The position numbers were made by a program, and so were the translations under genes. A model generated the notes under the pieces. It made no database searches. It was given only the letters and a program-made list of their open reading frames with translations, and had not been told where the DNA came from. DNA of 64,000 bases from Rhodococcus erythropolis NBRC 15567 (lineage in GTDB: Bacteria; Actinomycetota; Actinomycetes; Mycobacteriales; Mycobacteriaceae), in the NCBI RefSeq assembly GCF_001552595.1, contig NZ_BCRM01000022.1, forward strand, positions 1 to 64,000. The letters run 5' to 3'. Positions 44,783-54,321 of this stretch are shown one piece after another. How positions within the stretch are numbered: the first letter of the stretch is position 1; every line of letters starts with the position of its first letter.

Positions 44783-45418
44783 GTGACTGCTATCCGTAAG
44801 CCGACTCGTCGAGTCGCTACCGCCATTGCACTGGCTGCAGGCGCAGCCATCGCGCTGTCCGCTTGCGGTTCCGGACAGGTGAGCCAGACCGCCGTCCAGC
44901 AGGCCGCCGTGAACGGCAACAGCGCCGACCTCGGTGAGATCGCACTGCGCAACGTGCACATCGCCTACCCCTCGTCCGAGGAATACAGCATCGAGCCGGG
45001 CGGCAACGCCGTGCTCGCGTTCACCGTCGTGAACGACAGCGCCGAGACCACGGACAAGCTCGTCAGCATCACCACCGATTACGCAGCACGCGTCATCGCG
45101 GGTGAAGAGGTAGGTGGCTTGACGATCAAGCCGCAGACGTCGCTGCAGGCCGGCCAGTTGCCCGCAGGCGAAGGTGCCGCGACCGAGGCAGAGACCCAGA
45201 TCAAGAACAACGAAGAGAACGACGACGCACCCGCTGCGCTCACTCTCGTCGTTCTGCAGGACATCAAGGCAGGCGTTCGCCCCGGCTTGACCGTCCCGAT
45301 CACCTTCAAGTTCGAGAAGGCCGGCTCGGTCACCGTCGACGTACCGGTCGACGCAGGCCCGCAGCTCGAGCGCAACGAGTCGGACAAGTCGCCCGACGTC
45401 GCAGAAGCCGGGCACTGA
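44783..45418 (+). CDS. lpqE: LpqE-like lipoprotein
   Basis: The product has 211 residues with a lipobox ALSAC (Cys near residue 28). The mature domain is beta-rich (GEIALRNVHIAYPSSEEYSI, then the GGNAVLAFTVVNDS strand), with a low-complexity acidic insert (AEGAATEAETQIKNNEEND region) and a copper-chaperone-like (PCu(A)C-type) fold suspected from the strand pattern. The position divergent from carD and before radA matches lpqE in M. tuberculosis. The GTG is preceded by GGAGGA. Confidence 0.82.
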   Translation: MTAIRKPTRRVATAIALAAGAAIALSACGSGQVSQTAVQQAAVNGNSADLGEIALRNVHIAYPSSEEYSIEPGGNAVLAFTVVNDSAETTDKLVSITTDYAARVIAGEEVGGLTIKPQTSLQAGQLPAGEGAATEAETQIKNNEENDDAPAALTLVVLQDIKAGVRPGLTVPITFKFEKAGSVTVDVPVDAGPQLERNESDKSPDVAEAGH

Positions 45419-45471
45419 GCCCGAATCACCAAGGCGCACACTGCGCTTCGCAGAACAACTTAAGAATCACA

Positions 45472-45506
45472 CTAGAGGCGGGGTCCATGTCGGACCCCGC
45501 CTCTAG
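45472..45506 (+). terminator. 15-bp perfect-stem terminator after lpqE
   Basis: CTAGAGGCGGGGTCC (45472-45486) pairs perfectly with GGACCCCGCCTCTAG (45492-45506) over a 5-base loop. It ends ten bases before the radA start, and its last bases are shared with the likely radA -10 element. Confidence 0.88.
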
Positions 45507-45516
45507 TCTGTCCCGG
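45504..45516 (+). promoter_or_regulatory. Leaderless-type -10 element of radA
   Basis: TAGTCT at 45504-45509 fits the TANNNT -10 pattern and ends six bases before the radA GTG. No ribosome site is present, so the mRNA probably starts at or next to the GTG. The upstream part of this promoter lies inside the lpqE terminator. Confidence 0.5.
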
Positions 45517-46949
45517 TGGCCAAAGTGAAATCGAACTACCGATGCTCCGAATGCCAGTCGGTAGTGCCCAAGTGGGTCGGTAGATGTCCGGACTGCGATT
45601 CGTGGGGCTCGATGACCGAGGTCGCGGTAGTGGCACCCGTCGCCAGTCGCGCCGGCGCCTCACTCGCCAAAGCAGGATCGAGCGCCGTACTCCCTACGAC
45701 GCCGGCCACGCCGCTGACACAGATCGACAGCACCTCGACGCAGGCCAAGCCCACCGGGATCGGCGAGTTGGACCGCGTCCTCGGCGGTGGCGTCGTACCT
45801 GGTTCGGTGGTGCTGCTCGCGGGCGAGCCCGGAGTCGGAAAATCGACGCTACTTCTCGAGGTCGTCTACCGCTGGGCGATGCGCAGCGCGGATGATCGAG
45901 CGTTGTACGTCACGGGCGAAGAGTCCGCCGGTCAGGTCCGACTTCGGGCAGATCGCACCAACTCTGTCCACGAACGGATGTATCTGGCGGCCGAATCCGA
46001 TCTCGCGACCATCCTCGGCCACATCGAGCAGGTCAAGCCGACCCTGGTCATCGTCGACTCGGTGCAGACCATGCTTGCTGCCGACGTCGACGGAGTCGTC
46101 GGCGGCGTGACTCAGGTCAAGGCCGTCACCAGCGCCTTGACCTCCCTGGCGAAGGCCAGTGGAATCCCGGTGCTTCTGATCGGCCACGTCACCAAGGACG
46201 GCGCCGTCGCCGGACCGCGCTCGCTCGAGCATCTCGTAGACGTGGTTCTGCACTTCGAAGGCGACAAGCACTCCACGCTGCGCATGGTCCGCGGCGTCAA
46301 GAACAGATTCGGTGCGGCCGACGAGGTGGGATGCTTCGAGCTGAGCGAGCAGGGCATCAACGAGATCAGCGATCCGTCCGGCCTGTTCCTGCATCACCGC
46401 GAAGAAGCCGTGGAAGGCACGGCCGTCACCGTGATGATGGACGGTAAGCGACCGCTACTCGGTGAAGTTCAGGCCCTCGTCGCCGCCACGCCTCTACCGA
46501 CACCTCGTCGAGCCGTCAGTGGGCTCGACACCGCCCGTGTGGCCATGGTTCTGGCCGTGTTGGAGCGCCGCGTCGGGGTGTCGATCTCGAAGGCCGACGT
46601 CTACGCGGCGACCGTCGGCGGTATGCGGATGACCGAGCCGGGTGCCGATCTGGCTCTCGCGATAGCGGTCGCTTCCGCTGTGAAAGCCAAACCTGTCCCC
46701 AAGGGGCTCGTCATCCTCGGCGAGGTCGGACTCGCCGGAGAGGTTCGACGAGTTGCCGGTGTGAACCGACGGCTGATCGAAGCTGCCAGATTGGGATTCA
46801 CCAGCGCCATCGTGCCGGTCGATTCCGGCCCGAACATTCCCGGCATGCGCGTCAACGAAGTAGCGAACCTGGCCGAGGCACTCGCCTATGCCGGATTGAT
46901 GGGCGGCAAACAAGCCCCGTCTCGCCCCAAGCTCACTCCGGTGAAGTGA
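45516..46949 (+). CDS. radA: DNA repair protein RadA (Sms)
   Basis: A 477-residue RadA. A C4 zinc finger has Cys at 10, 13, 24 and 27. The RecA-like ATPase has Walker A GEPGVGKS and the RadA-specific KNRFG motif ([13 protein letters not shown]). A C-terminal Lon-protease-like domain ([20 protein letters not shown]) completes it. RadA drives branch migration in recombinational repair. It lies before disA, as in many actinobacteria and firmicutes. The GTG is probably read from a leaderless mRNA. Confidence 0.94.
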   Translation: MAKVKSNYRCSECQSVVPKWVGRCPDCDSWGSMTEVAVVAPVASRAGASLAKAGSSAVLPTTPATPLTQIDSTSTQAKPTGIGELDRVLGGGVVPGSVVLLAGEPGVGKSTLLLEVVYRWAMRSADDRALYVTGEESAGQVRLRADRTNSVHERMYLAAESDLATILGHIEQVKPTLVIVDSVQTMLAADVDGVVGGVTQVKAVTSALTSLAKASGIPVLLIGHVTKDGAVAGPRSLEHLVDVVLHFEGDKHSTLRMVRGVKNRFGAADEVGCFELSEQGINEISDPSGLFLHHREEAVEGTAVTVMMDGKRPLLGEVQALVAATPLPTPRRAVSGLDTARVAMVLAVLERRVGVSISKADVYAATVGGMRMTEPGADLALAIAVASAVKAKPVPKGLVILGEVGLAGEVRRVAGVNRRLIEAARLGFTSAIVPVDSGPNIPGMRVNEVANLAEALAYAGLMGGKQAPSRPKLTPVK

Positions 46950-46972
46950 CCGGCCTGCGGCCGACTACCGCG

Positions 46973-47533
46973 TCAGACCGACGAGGTGCCGAACGGGGAA
47001 GTCGGTTCGCCGTCCACGAACTCCTTGGTCTTGGCGAAGTGTTCCGACGTGATGGTCAGGAACAGTCCGCGGGACGTTCCCACCACCGTGTCCGGATCCG
47101 CTGTCGGACCTTCGACGATCACCGCTTCCGCGCTGGTGTAGACCTTGCGGCGCACAACGCCGTCGATGCGAGCCCGAAATTCGAGCACCGATCCCAACGG
47201 GATGGGCCGGGCGAAATCGATCTCGAGGTGCCCGGTCACCACCGGCGAGCCGAGAGCCATGCATGCCATGCCTTGCGCCTCGTCGAAAGCCGTCGACAAA
47301 ATGCCGCCGTGAATGACCCCCGGACCGCCCTGATACTTCTTGGCGACCTCCAGACGGCCCGTCACTTCCAACCCGTCACCAGCCCTGAAACTCATCGCCA
47401 TTCCCGCAGGCTGGTCGTCGCCGCAGCCGAAGCATTTCGACCAGTGCTGAGGCAACTTCTCGCCGGCGGCCGGAAAGAATTCTACCGGCTCCGGGACAGT
47501 CAGGTCATCAGGCAGGGTCCAGGTACTACTCAT
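46973..47533 (-). CDS. PaaI-like hot-dog thioesterase
   Basis: The 186-residue protein has an N-terminal CFGCGDDQPAGM segment and the thioesterase signature GGPGVIHGGILSTAFDEAQG, then HLEIDFARPIPLGS. It resembles the THEM4/PaaI group that hydrolyses acyl-CoA esters. It lies divergent from disA in an otherwise conserved radA-disA neighbourhood, so it is an insertion relative to that order. A TAGATT eight bases before the ATG may be a leaderless -10. The substrate is unknown. Confidence 0.78.
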   Translation of the reverse strand: MSSTWTLPDDLTVPEPVEFFPAAGEKLPQHWSKCFGCGDDQPAGMAMSFRAGDGLEVTGRLEVAKKYQGGPGVIHGGILSTAFDEAQGMACMALGSPVVTGHLEIDFARPIPLGSVLEFRARIDGVVRRKVYTSAEAVIVEGPTADPDTVVGTSRGLFLTITSEHFAKTKEFVDGEPTSPFGTSSV

Positions 47534-47617
47534 GGATAGGTAATCTAAACGGGGATCAGTCCGGCGCAGGCATCGGACCCGACCGAAGTGACATCGACCT
47601 CAGCAGGGAGTTTCTCA

Positions 47618-48715
47618 ATGATCAGTGCGATGGCGGACACACAGTCGTCGTCGGCATTGCGAGAGACCATCGCCAGGTTGGCGCCGGGTACCGCTTTGCG
47701 AGACGGGCTCGAACGAATTCTGCGCGGACGTACCGGCGCACTGATCGTCCTCGGATACGACGAGGAGATGGAAGCGCTGTGTGACGGCGGATTCAACCTC
47801 GACGTGGAGTTCGCACCAACCCGATTGCGCGAGCTCTCGAAGATGGACGGCGCGGTAGTCCTCTCGACGGACGGCACACGCATCGTGCGCGCCAACGTCC
47901 AGCTGGTTCCCGATCACAAGATTCCCACCGTCGAATCCGGCACCAGGCACCGTGCCGCCGAGCGCACGGCAATTCAAACCGGCTATCCCGTGGTCTCGGT
48001 CAGTCAGTCGATGTCGATCGTCAGTGTGTACGTCGGTGGTATCCGGCACGTCATCGACGGCTCGGCCACCATACTTTCGCGCGCCAACCAGGCCGTCGCG
48101 ACGCTCGAACGATACAAAGCGCGACTCGACGAAGTGACACGGCAACTGTCGGTGGTCGAGATCGAGGATTTCGTGACTCTGCGCGACGCGTTGACCGTCG
48201 TACAGCGACTCGAAATGGTTCGCCGTGTGTCGATCGAAATCGAGCAGGATGTCCTCGAGCTCGGCACCGACGGTCGCCAGCTGGCACTGCAGCTCGAAGA
48301 ACTGGTCGGCGACAACGACATTGCACGTCAACTGATCGTTCGGGATTATCTTGCCGGCCCCGAACCCATCGGCACCGCGGCGATGGACAACGTCCTCGTC
48401 GCACTCGATCGTGTCACCGACGCCGACCTACTCGATCTCACGACTCTTGCGCGTGTTCTCGGTTATCCGGGCACGATCGAAGCCCTCGACACTCCGATGA
48501 CTCCTCGCGGATATCGCGTACTGATGCGTGTGCCTCGAGTGCAGTTCCATCAGATCCACCGGTTGGTCGGATCCTTCGGCACTCTCCAGTCGCTGCTGGC
48601 CGCTACGGCTGCCGATCTGCAGTCGGTCGAGGGCATCGGCGGGCTGTGGGCCCGTCACATCCGTGAGGGACTTTCCCGGCTCGCGGAGACGTCGATCACC
48701 GGATCGTTCAACTAG
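47618..48715 (+). CDS. disA: DisA, diadenylate cyclase and DNA-scanning protein
   Basis: A 365-residue DisA. The N-terminal DAC domain has the catalytic DGA (KMDGAVVLS) and [11 protein letters not shown] motifs needed to make c-di-AMP from two ATP. A helical linker and a C-terminal HhH DNA-binding domain ([20 protein letters not shown]) follow. DisA scans for branched DNA and links this to c-di-AMP level. The ATG at 47618 follows GGGAG; an earlier in-frame ATG at 47588 lacks one. Confidence 0.94.
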   Translation: MISAMADTQSSSALRETIARLAPGTALRDGLERILRGRTGALIVLGYDEEMEALCDGGFNLDVEFAPTRLRELSKMDGAVVLSTDGTRIVRANVQLVPDHKIPTVESGTRHRAAERTAIQTGYPVVSVSQSMSIVSVYVGGIRHVIDGSATILSRANQAVATLERYKARLDEVTRQLSVVEIEDFVTLRDALTVVQRLEMVRRVSIEIEQDVLELGTDGRQLALQLEELVGDNDIARQLIVRDYLAGPEPIGTAAMDNVLVALDRVTDADLLDLTTLARVLGYPGTIEALDTPMTPRGYRVLMRVPRVQFHQIHRLVGSFGTLQSLLAATAADLQSVEGIGGLWARHIREGLSRLAETSITGSFN

Positions 48716-48739
48716 CGGGCCTGTTCGGGCTTGCCCGCT
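48714..48739. terminator. Weak hairpin between convergent disA and the membrane-protein gene
   Basis: AGCGGGC (48714-48720) pairs with GCCCGCT (48733-48739) over a 12-base loop and overlaps the disA stop codon. There is no T tract. Confidence 0.4.
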
Positions 48740-48740
48740 C

Positions 48741-49514
48741 TCACGCGATGTTGAACGGCTCCGGGGAGCTTCGCAGTGCGCCGAGCTGACCGACAACCGT
48801 GTACGCGCCTGCGCCCACCGGATTGCGCTCGGGGTTCTGCGCGGTCGCGCACTCGGGGGTCGACGTCGTGGCCGACCAGGCGACCTTGAACGCAGCTTGC
48901 TCGCCGGGAGCGAGATTGCGTACGTCGGCTGCGGGCTGGGGATAGCAGTCGACGTTGGACCACAAACGGGTCTTGCCGTCGATGCTGTAGACGAGCACCT
49001 GCTGCAGGCCGCCCGCCAGATCTCGATCACAGGGTGCCGAACCGATGTTGGTGATGACGATCGTGAAGGACGGCTCTTCACCGGGAGCGAAGGTCGCCTT
49101 GTCTGCGGTCGCCTTGACTGCCAACGACGAGTCCGCGCACTGACCAGCCGGGACCGGAGCGCCGGTGGTCGACGAGGACGATGCCGACGTCGACGATCCC
49201 GAAGCCTGCGTGCCCGAGCCACCTGATCCACCCGCAGCACCGCCACCCGAACCACCGTTACCGTCCGGCGCGTTGGAGCCGGAAGGGTTGGGGGTGAAGG
49301 AGACGTCCGTCGTCAGCGAGGAACTCGCAGCGGCCGAATTGGCCTCAGGAGTATCGCTTCCACCGCCGAAGAGGGCGGACGCCGCCCAGATGATCAACGC
49401 CAGTGCAATGACGGCGGCACCAATGGCCAGCGCCCGGCGACGCCAGTAGATCTCGGGGGGCAGTGGTCCATTCGGTTCCAACACGGACTCAACGGTAGTT
49501 GGCGCAGGGTCCAC
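48741..49514 (-). CDS. Single-pass membrane protein with extracytoplasmic beta domain (Rv3587c-like position)
   Basis: The 257-residue protein has a short cytoplasmic N-terminus, one transmembrane helix (about 28-48), a Ser/Gly/Thr-rich linker of about 65 residues, and an extracytoplasmic domain. The domain has a Cys pattern (GQCADSSL, APCDRDL, VDCYPQP, PECATA) and strands such as PGEEPSFTIVITNIGS. This resembles DUF4232-like envelope proteins. Its position between disA and canB matches Rv3587c. The function is unknown. The start is GTG 49514. Confidence 0.75.
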   Translation of the reverse strand: MDPAPTTVESVLEPNGPLPPEIYWRRRALAIGAAVIALALIIWAASALFGGGSDTPEANSAAASSSLTTDVSFTPNPSGSNAPDGNGGSGGGAAGGSGGSGTQASGSSTSASSSSTTGAPVPAGQCADSSLAVKATADKATFAPGEEPSFTIVITNIGSAPCDRDLAGGLQQVLVYSIDGKTRLWSNVDCYPQPAADVRNLAPGEQAAFKVAWSATTSTPECATAQNPERNPVGAGAYTVVGQLGALRSSPEPFNIA

Positions 49515-49581
49515 TAACCGTCAGCTGAGGCGGCGTGTCGGTACCCATTGTCTGCTACCGGGTATCACTGCCCCGGAAGAT

Positions 49582-50220
49582 CTAACCCTCGACGGTCTCG
49601 ACGCTCTCGCCGATGTCGCCGACCGCGCCCTGAACTCGCATGTGACCGTCGGACAATGTGTACGTGACACCGACGATCGCGCACGCACCGTTGTCCACCT
49701 TGTCTGCGATGATCCGCGACCTCTGCATGATCAACGAGCCGGTCTCCACGACGTGTCGACCTTCGAGTTCGTCGACGGTGGACAAGCCTTCGTTGCGACC
49801 CATCAGGATGGAGGGAGCAACGCGCTCGACCACGCTGCGAATGAAGCCGTCGGGAACCGCACCCTTGTCCAGGGCGTCGAGCGTTGCCTTCACCGCACCG
49901 CAACCATCGTGACCGAGGACGACGATGAGCGGCACGTTGAGCACGTGAACGGCGTACTCGATCGAACCGAGCACCGAATCGTCGAGCACGTGACCCGCCG
50001 TACGCACGACGAACATGTCGCCGAGGCCCTGATCGAAGATGATCTCGGCGGCTACGCGCGAATCACCGCAACCGAACAGCACCGCGGTGGGGTGCTGCCC
50101 ATCGACCAGCTTCGCGCGATCGGCGATTCCCTGGCTGGGGTGAATGGACGCGTCGTTGACAAATCGCTCGTTGCCTTCGCGAAGGGACTTCCAAGCGGAA
50201 ATGGGGCTTGATCGTGGCAT
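49582..50220 (-). CDS. canB: Beta-class carbonic anhydrase
   Basis: A 212-residue beta-carbonic anhydrase with zinc ligands in FGCGDSRV and GHDGCGAV, and the Asp-Arg dyad in the first motif. It interconverts CO2 and bicarbonate for carboxylases. Position and size match M. tuberculosis CanB (Rv3588c). It is divergent from the mce operon, with a 228-base gap. In M. tuberculosis the next gene is mutY; here the mce operon separates them. Confidence 0.93.
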   Translation of the reverse strand: MPRSSPISAWKSLREGNERFVNDASIHPSQGIADRAKLVDGQHPTAVLFGCGDSRVAAEIIFDQGLGDMFVVRTAGHVLDDSVLGSIEYAVHVLNVPLIVVLGHDGCGAVKATLDALDKGAVPDGFIRSVVERVAPSILMGRNEGLSTVDELEGRHVVETGSLIMQRSRIIADKVDNGACAIVGVTYTLSDGHMRVQGAVGDIGESVETVEG

Positions 50221-50448
50221 TCACTCATTGTGCACCCGTCGCATTTCGGACTCTCGCCGGGAAGGTTGCGTAGACGCAAACGGAAGCTCCGCGTCCACAT
50301 TCACGCCTTGTGATGGCGTGCCCGAATTGGAACTTACTTCAGAGTCAGTTTCCTGATACCGTCTCCGAACGTGACCTGGAGCACTTCGACCTTCCGAGTG
50401 TGATCGAAGAAACCCGACCAGAACGATTCGGACGGAAAGGGGGATGGC
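50221..50448. other. 228-base divergent region between canB and the mce operon
   Basis: The region must hold the canB and yrbE promoters. No KstR box (TnnAACnnGTTnnA), SOS box or iron box is present. A purine-rich AAAGGGGGA sits 6-14 bases before the yrbEA GTG as ribosome site. No RNA gene was recognised. Confidence 0.5.
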
Positions 50449-51288
50449 GTGAGCACTGAAGTTGGAACAACCGGGGACGCAACGCCTGCCTCCCCCGCCA
50501 AGACGAACATGTTCTCGAACCTGCTGTCCGAGATCGGACTGCTGTTCACCTTCACCGTTCGCGTATGCGTCGCCGCTTTCACAACTCTGCGACACAAGCG
50601 CCTCGCCTGGCGTGAAGCGCTCGACCAGATGTGGTTTCTCGCCCACGTCACCTCGGTCGCTTCGGCACTGGTGATGATTCCCCTCGGCGTGGGCGTAGCT
50701 CTCCAGATCGGTTCGCTCGCAGACCAAATCGGCGCGGGTTCATACAGCGGTGCAGTCGTCGCGTTCCTCATCATCGGACAGGCCGGACCGCTGGTCTGCG
50801 CCCTGATCATCGCCGGCGTCGGCGGTTCCGCAATCTGCGCAGATTTGGGAGCGCGCACGATCCGCGAAGAGATCGATGCGCTCGAAGTACTGGGCCTGCC
50901 GGTGTTGGAACGCCTGGTCGTGCCGCGGATGATCGCAATTGCCGTCGTCTGCCTCCTGCTGAATTCGATAGTTCTCGTGATCGGTTTGGGCGCAAGCCTC
51001 TTCGTTCACGTCCTGATACTCGACGGCAACGCACAGAGCTTCCTGCGCAATCTCGTTCAATTCAGTCAACCGAGCGACTTCGTCGTCTCCGGTATCAAAG
51101 CCGTTGCCTTTGCTCTCATCTCGGGAATCGTGGCCTGCTACAAGGGCCTGACCGTCAAGCGCGGAGCTCAAGGCGTCGGCGACGCAGTCAACGAGACCGT
51201 CGTGCTCTCGTTTGTCCTCGTGTTCGTCGCCAACCTCGCAATTACCCAGTTCTACCCGCTGTTCGTCTCGGTGAAGGGTGCCTACTGA
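50449..51288 (+). CDS. yrbEA: MCE-system permease YrbEA (MlaE family)
   Basis: The 279-residue polytopic protein has about five to six hydrophobic segments and the MlaE signature IREEIDALEVLGLPVLERLV, with GGSAICADLGARTI before it. YrbEA and YrbEB form the inner-membrane permease of the Mce lipid importer, energised by an MceG ATPase encoded elsewhere. The start is GTG at 50449. The stop shares a base with the next start (TGATG). Confidence 0.9.
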   Translation: MSTEVGTTGDATPASPAKTNMFSNLLSEIGLLFTFTVRVCVAAFTTLRHKRLAWREALDQMWFLAHVTSVASALVMIPLGVGVALQIGSLADQIGAGSYSGAVVAFLIIGQAGPLVCALIIAGVGGSAICADLGARTIREEIDALEVLGLPVLERLVVPRMIAIAVVCLLLNSIVLVIGLGASLFVHVLILDGNAQSFLRNLVQFSQPSDFVVSGIKAVAFALISGIVACYKGLTVKRGAQGVGDAVNETVVLSFVLVFVANLAITQFYPLFVSVKGAY

Positions 51289-52133
51289 TGCACCTGCCCA
51301 TCGCAATTCGTGCCAAGCGGGCCAGTTCGCGCACCGTCGACGGTCTGAGTCGACTCGGCGATCAGTTCACGTTCCACGCGCGTGTCATCACCTCGATTCC
51401 GGCAACCCTCAAGCGATATTGGCGTGAAGTCGCCCGTCTCGTCGCCCAGGTGGCATTCGGTTCGGGCACCCTGCTCGCCGGCGGCGGCAGCGTCGTCGTG
51501 ATCTTCGCGATCTCGTTCTTCGCAGGTTCCCAGATCGGACTCGAGGGCTACCGCGGACTCAACCTCGTCGGCCTCGCACCGCTGTCCGGCGTGATGTCCG
51601 CCATCGCGAATACTCGTGAGGTCGCACCACTCGTTGCCGCAATCACCTTGGCTGCCAAGGTCGGAACTGGATTCACCGCGCAGCTCGGAGCCATGCGGAT
51701 CTCCGAGGAAATCGACGCACTCGAAGTCATGGCGATTCCCTCGCTGCGATACCTGGTCACCACCCGAATGATCGCGGCGCTCATCGCGGTGGTCCCGCTG
51801 TACCTGGTCGGCCTGTTTGCTTCGTACATGGCAACGGCGCTCGCGGTGATCCGGGTCAAAGGCCAGTCGGAGGGAACATACGGCTACTACTTCAGTCTTT
51901 TCCTCTCTCCCAACGACATCTGGTTGTCGTTGATCAAAGTCATGGTGTTCGCGGTCGTCGTGACCCTCGTGCACTGCTACTACGGTTATACCGCGACTGG
52001 CGGACCTGAAGGCGTCGGGCGAGCAGCCGGGCGAGCGCTGCGCACCAGCATCGTCTTCCTGGCCTTCACCGACGTCGCCATGACCATCGCGCTCTGGGGA
52101 CTCAAACCTCAGGTGCCCGGGTTGACCGGATGA
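51288..52133 (+). CDS. yrbEB: MCE-system permease YrbEB (MlaE family)
   Basis: The 281-residue partner permease. It carries the signature SEEIDALEVMAIPSLRYLV and the preceding KVGTGFTAQLGAMRI. A long open frame begins upstream at 50631 but runs over yrbEA in another phase, so the ATG at 51288, coupled to the yrbEA stop, is the start. The stop overlaps mceA by four bases. Confidence 0.9.
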   Translation: MHLPIAIRAKRASSRTVDGLSRLGDQFTFHARVITSIPATLKRYWREVARLVAQVAFGSGTLLAGGGSVVVIFAISFFAGSQIGLEGYRGLNLVGLAPLSGVMSAIANTREVAPLVAAITLAAKVGTGFTAQLGAMRISEEIDALEVMAIPSLRYLVTTRMIAALIAVVPLYLVGLFASYMATALAVIRVKGQSEGTYGYYFSLFLSPNDIWLSLIKVMVFAVVVTLVHCYYGYTATGGPEGVGRAAGRALRTSIVFLAFTDVAMTIALWGLKPQVPGLTG

Positions 52134-53314
52134 TCGTCACGGGTACCAGTCGAATTGCACTGGCACTGCGTGGTTTACTTGCGATAGTCCTGCTGATCGT
52201 CGCCTACGTCTTCTTGTTCAGCAGGGGCACGGACACGTTCAGTTCCACACCGCAGGTCAGTGCTGTCGTCCCTGCCAGCGCCGGTGCGCTGCGAGTCGGA
52301 TCCTCGGTTCAGTACCGCGGCGTCGTCGTCGGTTCGGTCGCCGACATCGAGCCTGGCACCACCGCTTCCACCATCTCACTCGCAATCGACGAGGGTGCAT
52401 TCGAGGACATACCGTCGACAAGTCAGGTGCGGCTGATGCCCCGCAACATCTTCGGCGACTTCTTCGTGGACCTGATTCAACCTGACGGTCTCTCGCGCGG
52501 TCCTGCTCTAGCGCCGGGTACCGAGTTGGCATCAGATCAGTCCGAAGTCGCGGTCCAGCTCTACCAATCGATCTCACGGATCTACTCGCTCGTTTCTTCC
52601 CTCGACCCCGCCGACATCAACGTGGCGCTCACGGCAGTCTCGGATGCGATGAGTGGCAAGGGAAACCAGATCGGTGAGTCTCTCGATTCAGTCCACCAAG
52701 CGTTGGTCGGTGCGCAGCCCGTCATCGACGGACTCGGTGACGACCTCGACGACATAGCCACGCTCGCCGACAGTCTCTCGACGAGTGCGCCCGACATGCT
52801 CGCCGCATTCGAGAACTCCATCACCACATCCAAGACCGTCGTCGAGAAATCCGACGGATTGGCGGGGCTTCTGCGAGCAGGCACCAGCACTGGATCTGCT
52901 GCCACGAGTCTGATCGGCGACAATCGCGACCGCCTGATCACCTTGGTCGACGACGCCGATTCCCTCACCGGTGCAATCACTTCGCGGCCAGACCACATCA
53001 CCACCTTCTACAACGGCCTGCGCAATCTCACGATCAAACTCCCGCCCGCATTGGCGCACGGTCCCTGGCTCAGCACTGACTTGCGCCTGTCTGTCACAGA
53101 TCTGTATCCGTATGGAAAGACCGACTGCCCACAATACGACGGGACCCGCGGCCCCAACTGCCCTGCCGCCGCGACCGCGTTCGGCGGAACCGTCGGCCCG
53201 GTCGGCAGCCCTGCCGAACAATCCCTGATCTCAGCTATCACCCAGGGCAGTACAGCTTTGGACACTCTCGTGGCGGGGCCGGTCTTTCGCGGCACGACGG
53301 TGGTGGGCGGATGA
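52130..53314 (+). CDS. mceA: Mce family protein MceA
   Basis: A protein of 394 residues: an N-terminal membrane anchor (about 8-28), an MCE/MlaD domain (about 35-115, with SSVQYRGVVVGSVADIEPGT), and a long helical tail. A Cys pair near the C-terminus (CPQYDGTRGPNCP) may form a disulphide. Six Mce subunits are thought to build a hollow periplasm-spanning conduit for lipids. Start and stop overlap the neighbouring genes (ATGA). Confidence 0.92.
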   Translation: MIVTGTSRIALALRGLLAIVLLIVAYVFLFSRGTDTFSSTPQVSAVVPASAGALRVGSSVQYRGVVVGSVADIEPGTTASTISLAIDEGAFEDIPSTSQVRLMPRNIFGDFFVDLIQPDGLSRGPALAPGTELASDQSEVAVQLYQSISRIYSLVSSLDPADINVALTAVSDAMSGKGNQIGESLDSVHQALVGAQPVIDGLGDDLDDIATLADSLSTSAPDMLAAFENSITTSKTVVEKSDGLAGLLRAGTSTGSAATSLIGDNRDRLITLVDDADSLTGAITSRPDHITTFYNGLRNLTIKLPPALAHGPWLSTDLRLSVTDLYPYGKTDCPQYDGTRGPNCPAAATAFGGTVGPVGSPAEQSLISAITQGSTALDTLVAGPVFRGTTVVGG

Positions 53315-54321
53315 GCGTGAAGAAATCTCTGATCAGGTTCGGACTGTTTGCCGCGCTGTCGATTCTCGCCACCGTGGTCGTGGTGAGCACTCTGATCAAC
53401 CCAGTCTCCGGGTCTAGTTCGCAGTACCGGGCCGTCTTCGTCAATGCCTCCGGCCTGGTCACCGGCAGCGATGTTCAGATCGCCGGGGTGCGAGTAGGGC
53501 GCGTCGACAGCGTCGAGTTGGTGAACAACCAAGCCGTCGTCGGCTTCGAACTCGAATCTACACAACGTATTCCGACCGACGGTCGGGCTGTGGTGAGGTA
53601 TGCAGATCTGCTGGGGGCACGGACGATCTCGATCGAACCCGGACAGGGCGAACTCGTAGCCGGCAACTACCTCTCCCCCGGAGCCACAATTCCCGTGGAA
53701 CAGACTCAGCCGGCGATCGACCTCACCGACATCCTCGGCGGTTTCCGTCCCCTGTTCGACGCACTTGACCCCGCAGAAGTCAACGAGCTTGCCGCACAAG
53801 TCGTCCAGGTATTCCAAGGACAAGGTTCCACCATCGAAAGCCTGCTGGAGCGCACAGTTGCCGTCACCGAGAACTTGACGTCCCGAGACGCGATCTTGGA
53901 CCAACTACTGACCAACCTCGACCGGGTACTCACCGTCACGACGACGAATCGACCCAACTTCGTCGAGATGATCAACACGCTCGACACGCTGGTAGGCGGT
54001 TTGGCACAGGATCGCCAACAGATCTCGGCCGCAGTTGATTCCGCAGGTGCCCTGACTTCTTCCCTTCAGGACTTGGTGACGCGCGTGGAACCGGACTTGG
54101 CTGGCGCGCTGACTTCGATCGATCAGTCGGCCAGCGTCGTCGTCGACAATCGTGAGTCGCTGGCGACCGGTATCACCGCTTTCGATCAACTGTTCACCCA
54201 ATTGGGAATCGCAATGAGCTACGGCAGTTGGGCGAACATCTACATCTGTAATTTCCGGCTCAGCGCGCTGGACCAATCGGTGACTCTCGGCGGCCCCGAG
54301 CGTTCGGCGGTGTGCCGATGA
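53311..54321 (+). CDS. mceB: Mce family protein MceB
   Basis: The 336-residue protein has an N-terminal anchor, an MCE domain with ASGLVTGSDVQIAGVRVGRV, and a helical tail. A Cys pair (ICNFRL and AVCR) sits at the extreme C-terminus, as in other MceB proteins. It overlaps mceA and mceC by four bases each. Confidence 0.92.
   Translation: MSVKKSLIRFGLFAALSILATVVVVSTLINPVSGSSSQYRAVFVNASGLVTGSDVQIAGVRVGRVDSVELVNNQAVVGFELESTQRIPTDGRAVVRYADLLGARTISIEPGQGELVAGNYLSPGATIPVEQTQPAIDLTDILGGFRPLFDALDPAEVNELAAQVVQVFQGQGSTIESLLERTVAVTENLTSRDAILDQLLTNLDRVLTVTTTNRPNFVEMINTLDTLVGGLAQDRQQISAAVDSAGALTSSLQDLVTRVEPDLAGALTSIDQSASVVVDNRESLATGITAFDQLFTQLGIAMSYGSWANIYICNFRLSALDQSVTLGGPERSAVCR

Noticed and set aside
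50221-50448. KstR box upstream of the mce operon
   Set aside because: No sequence fitting TnnAACnnGTTnnA is present; the nearest AAC-containing stretches lack the second half-site.
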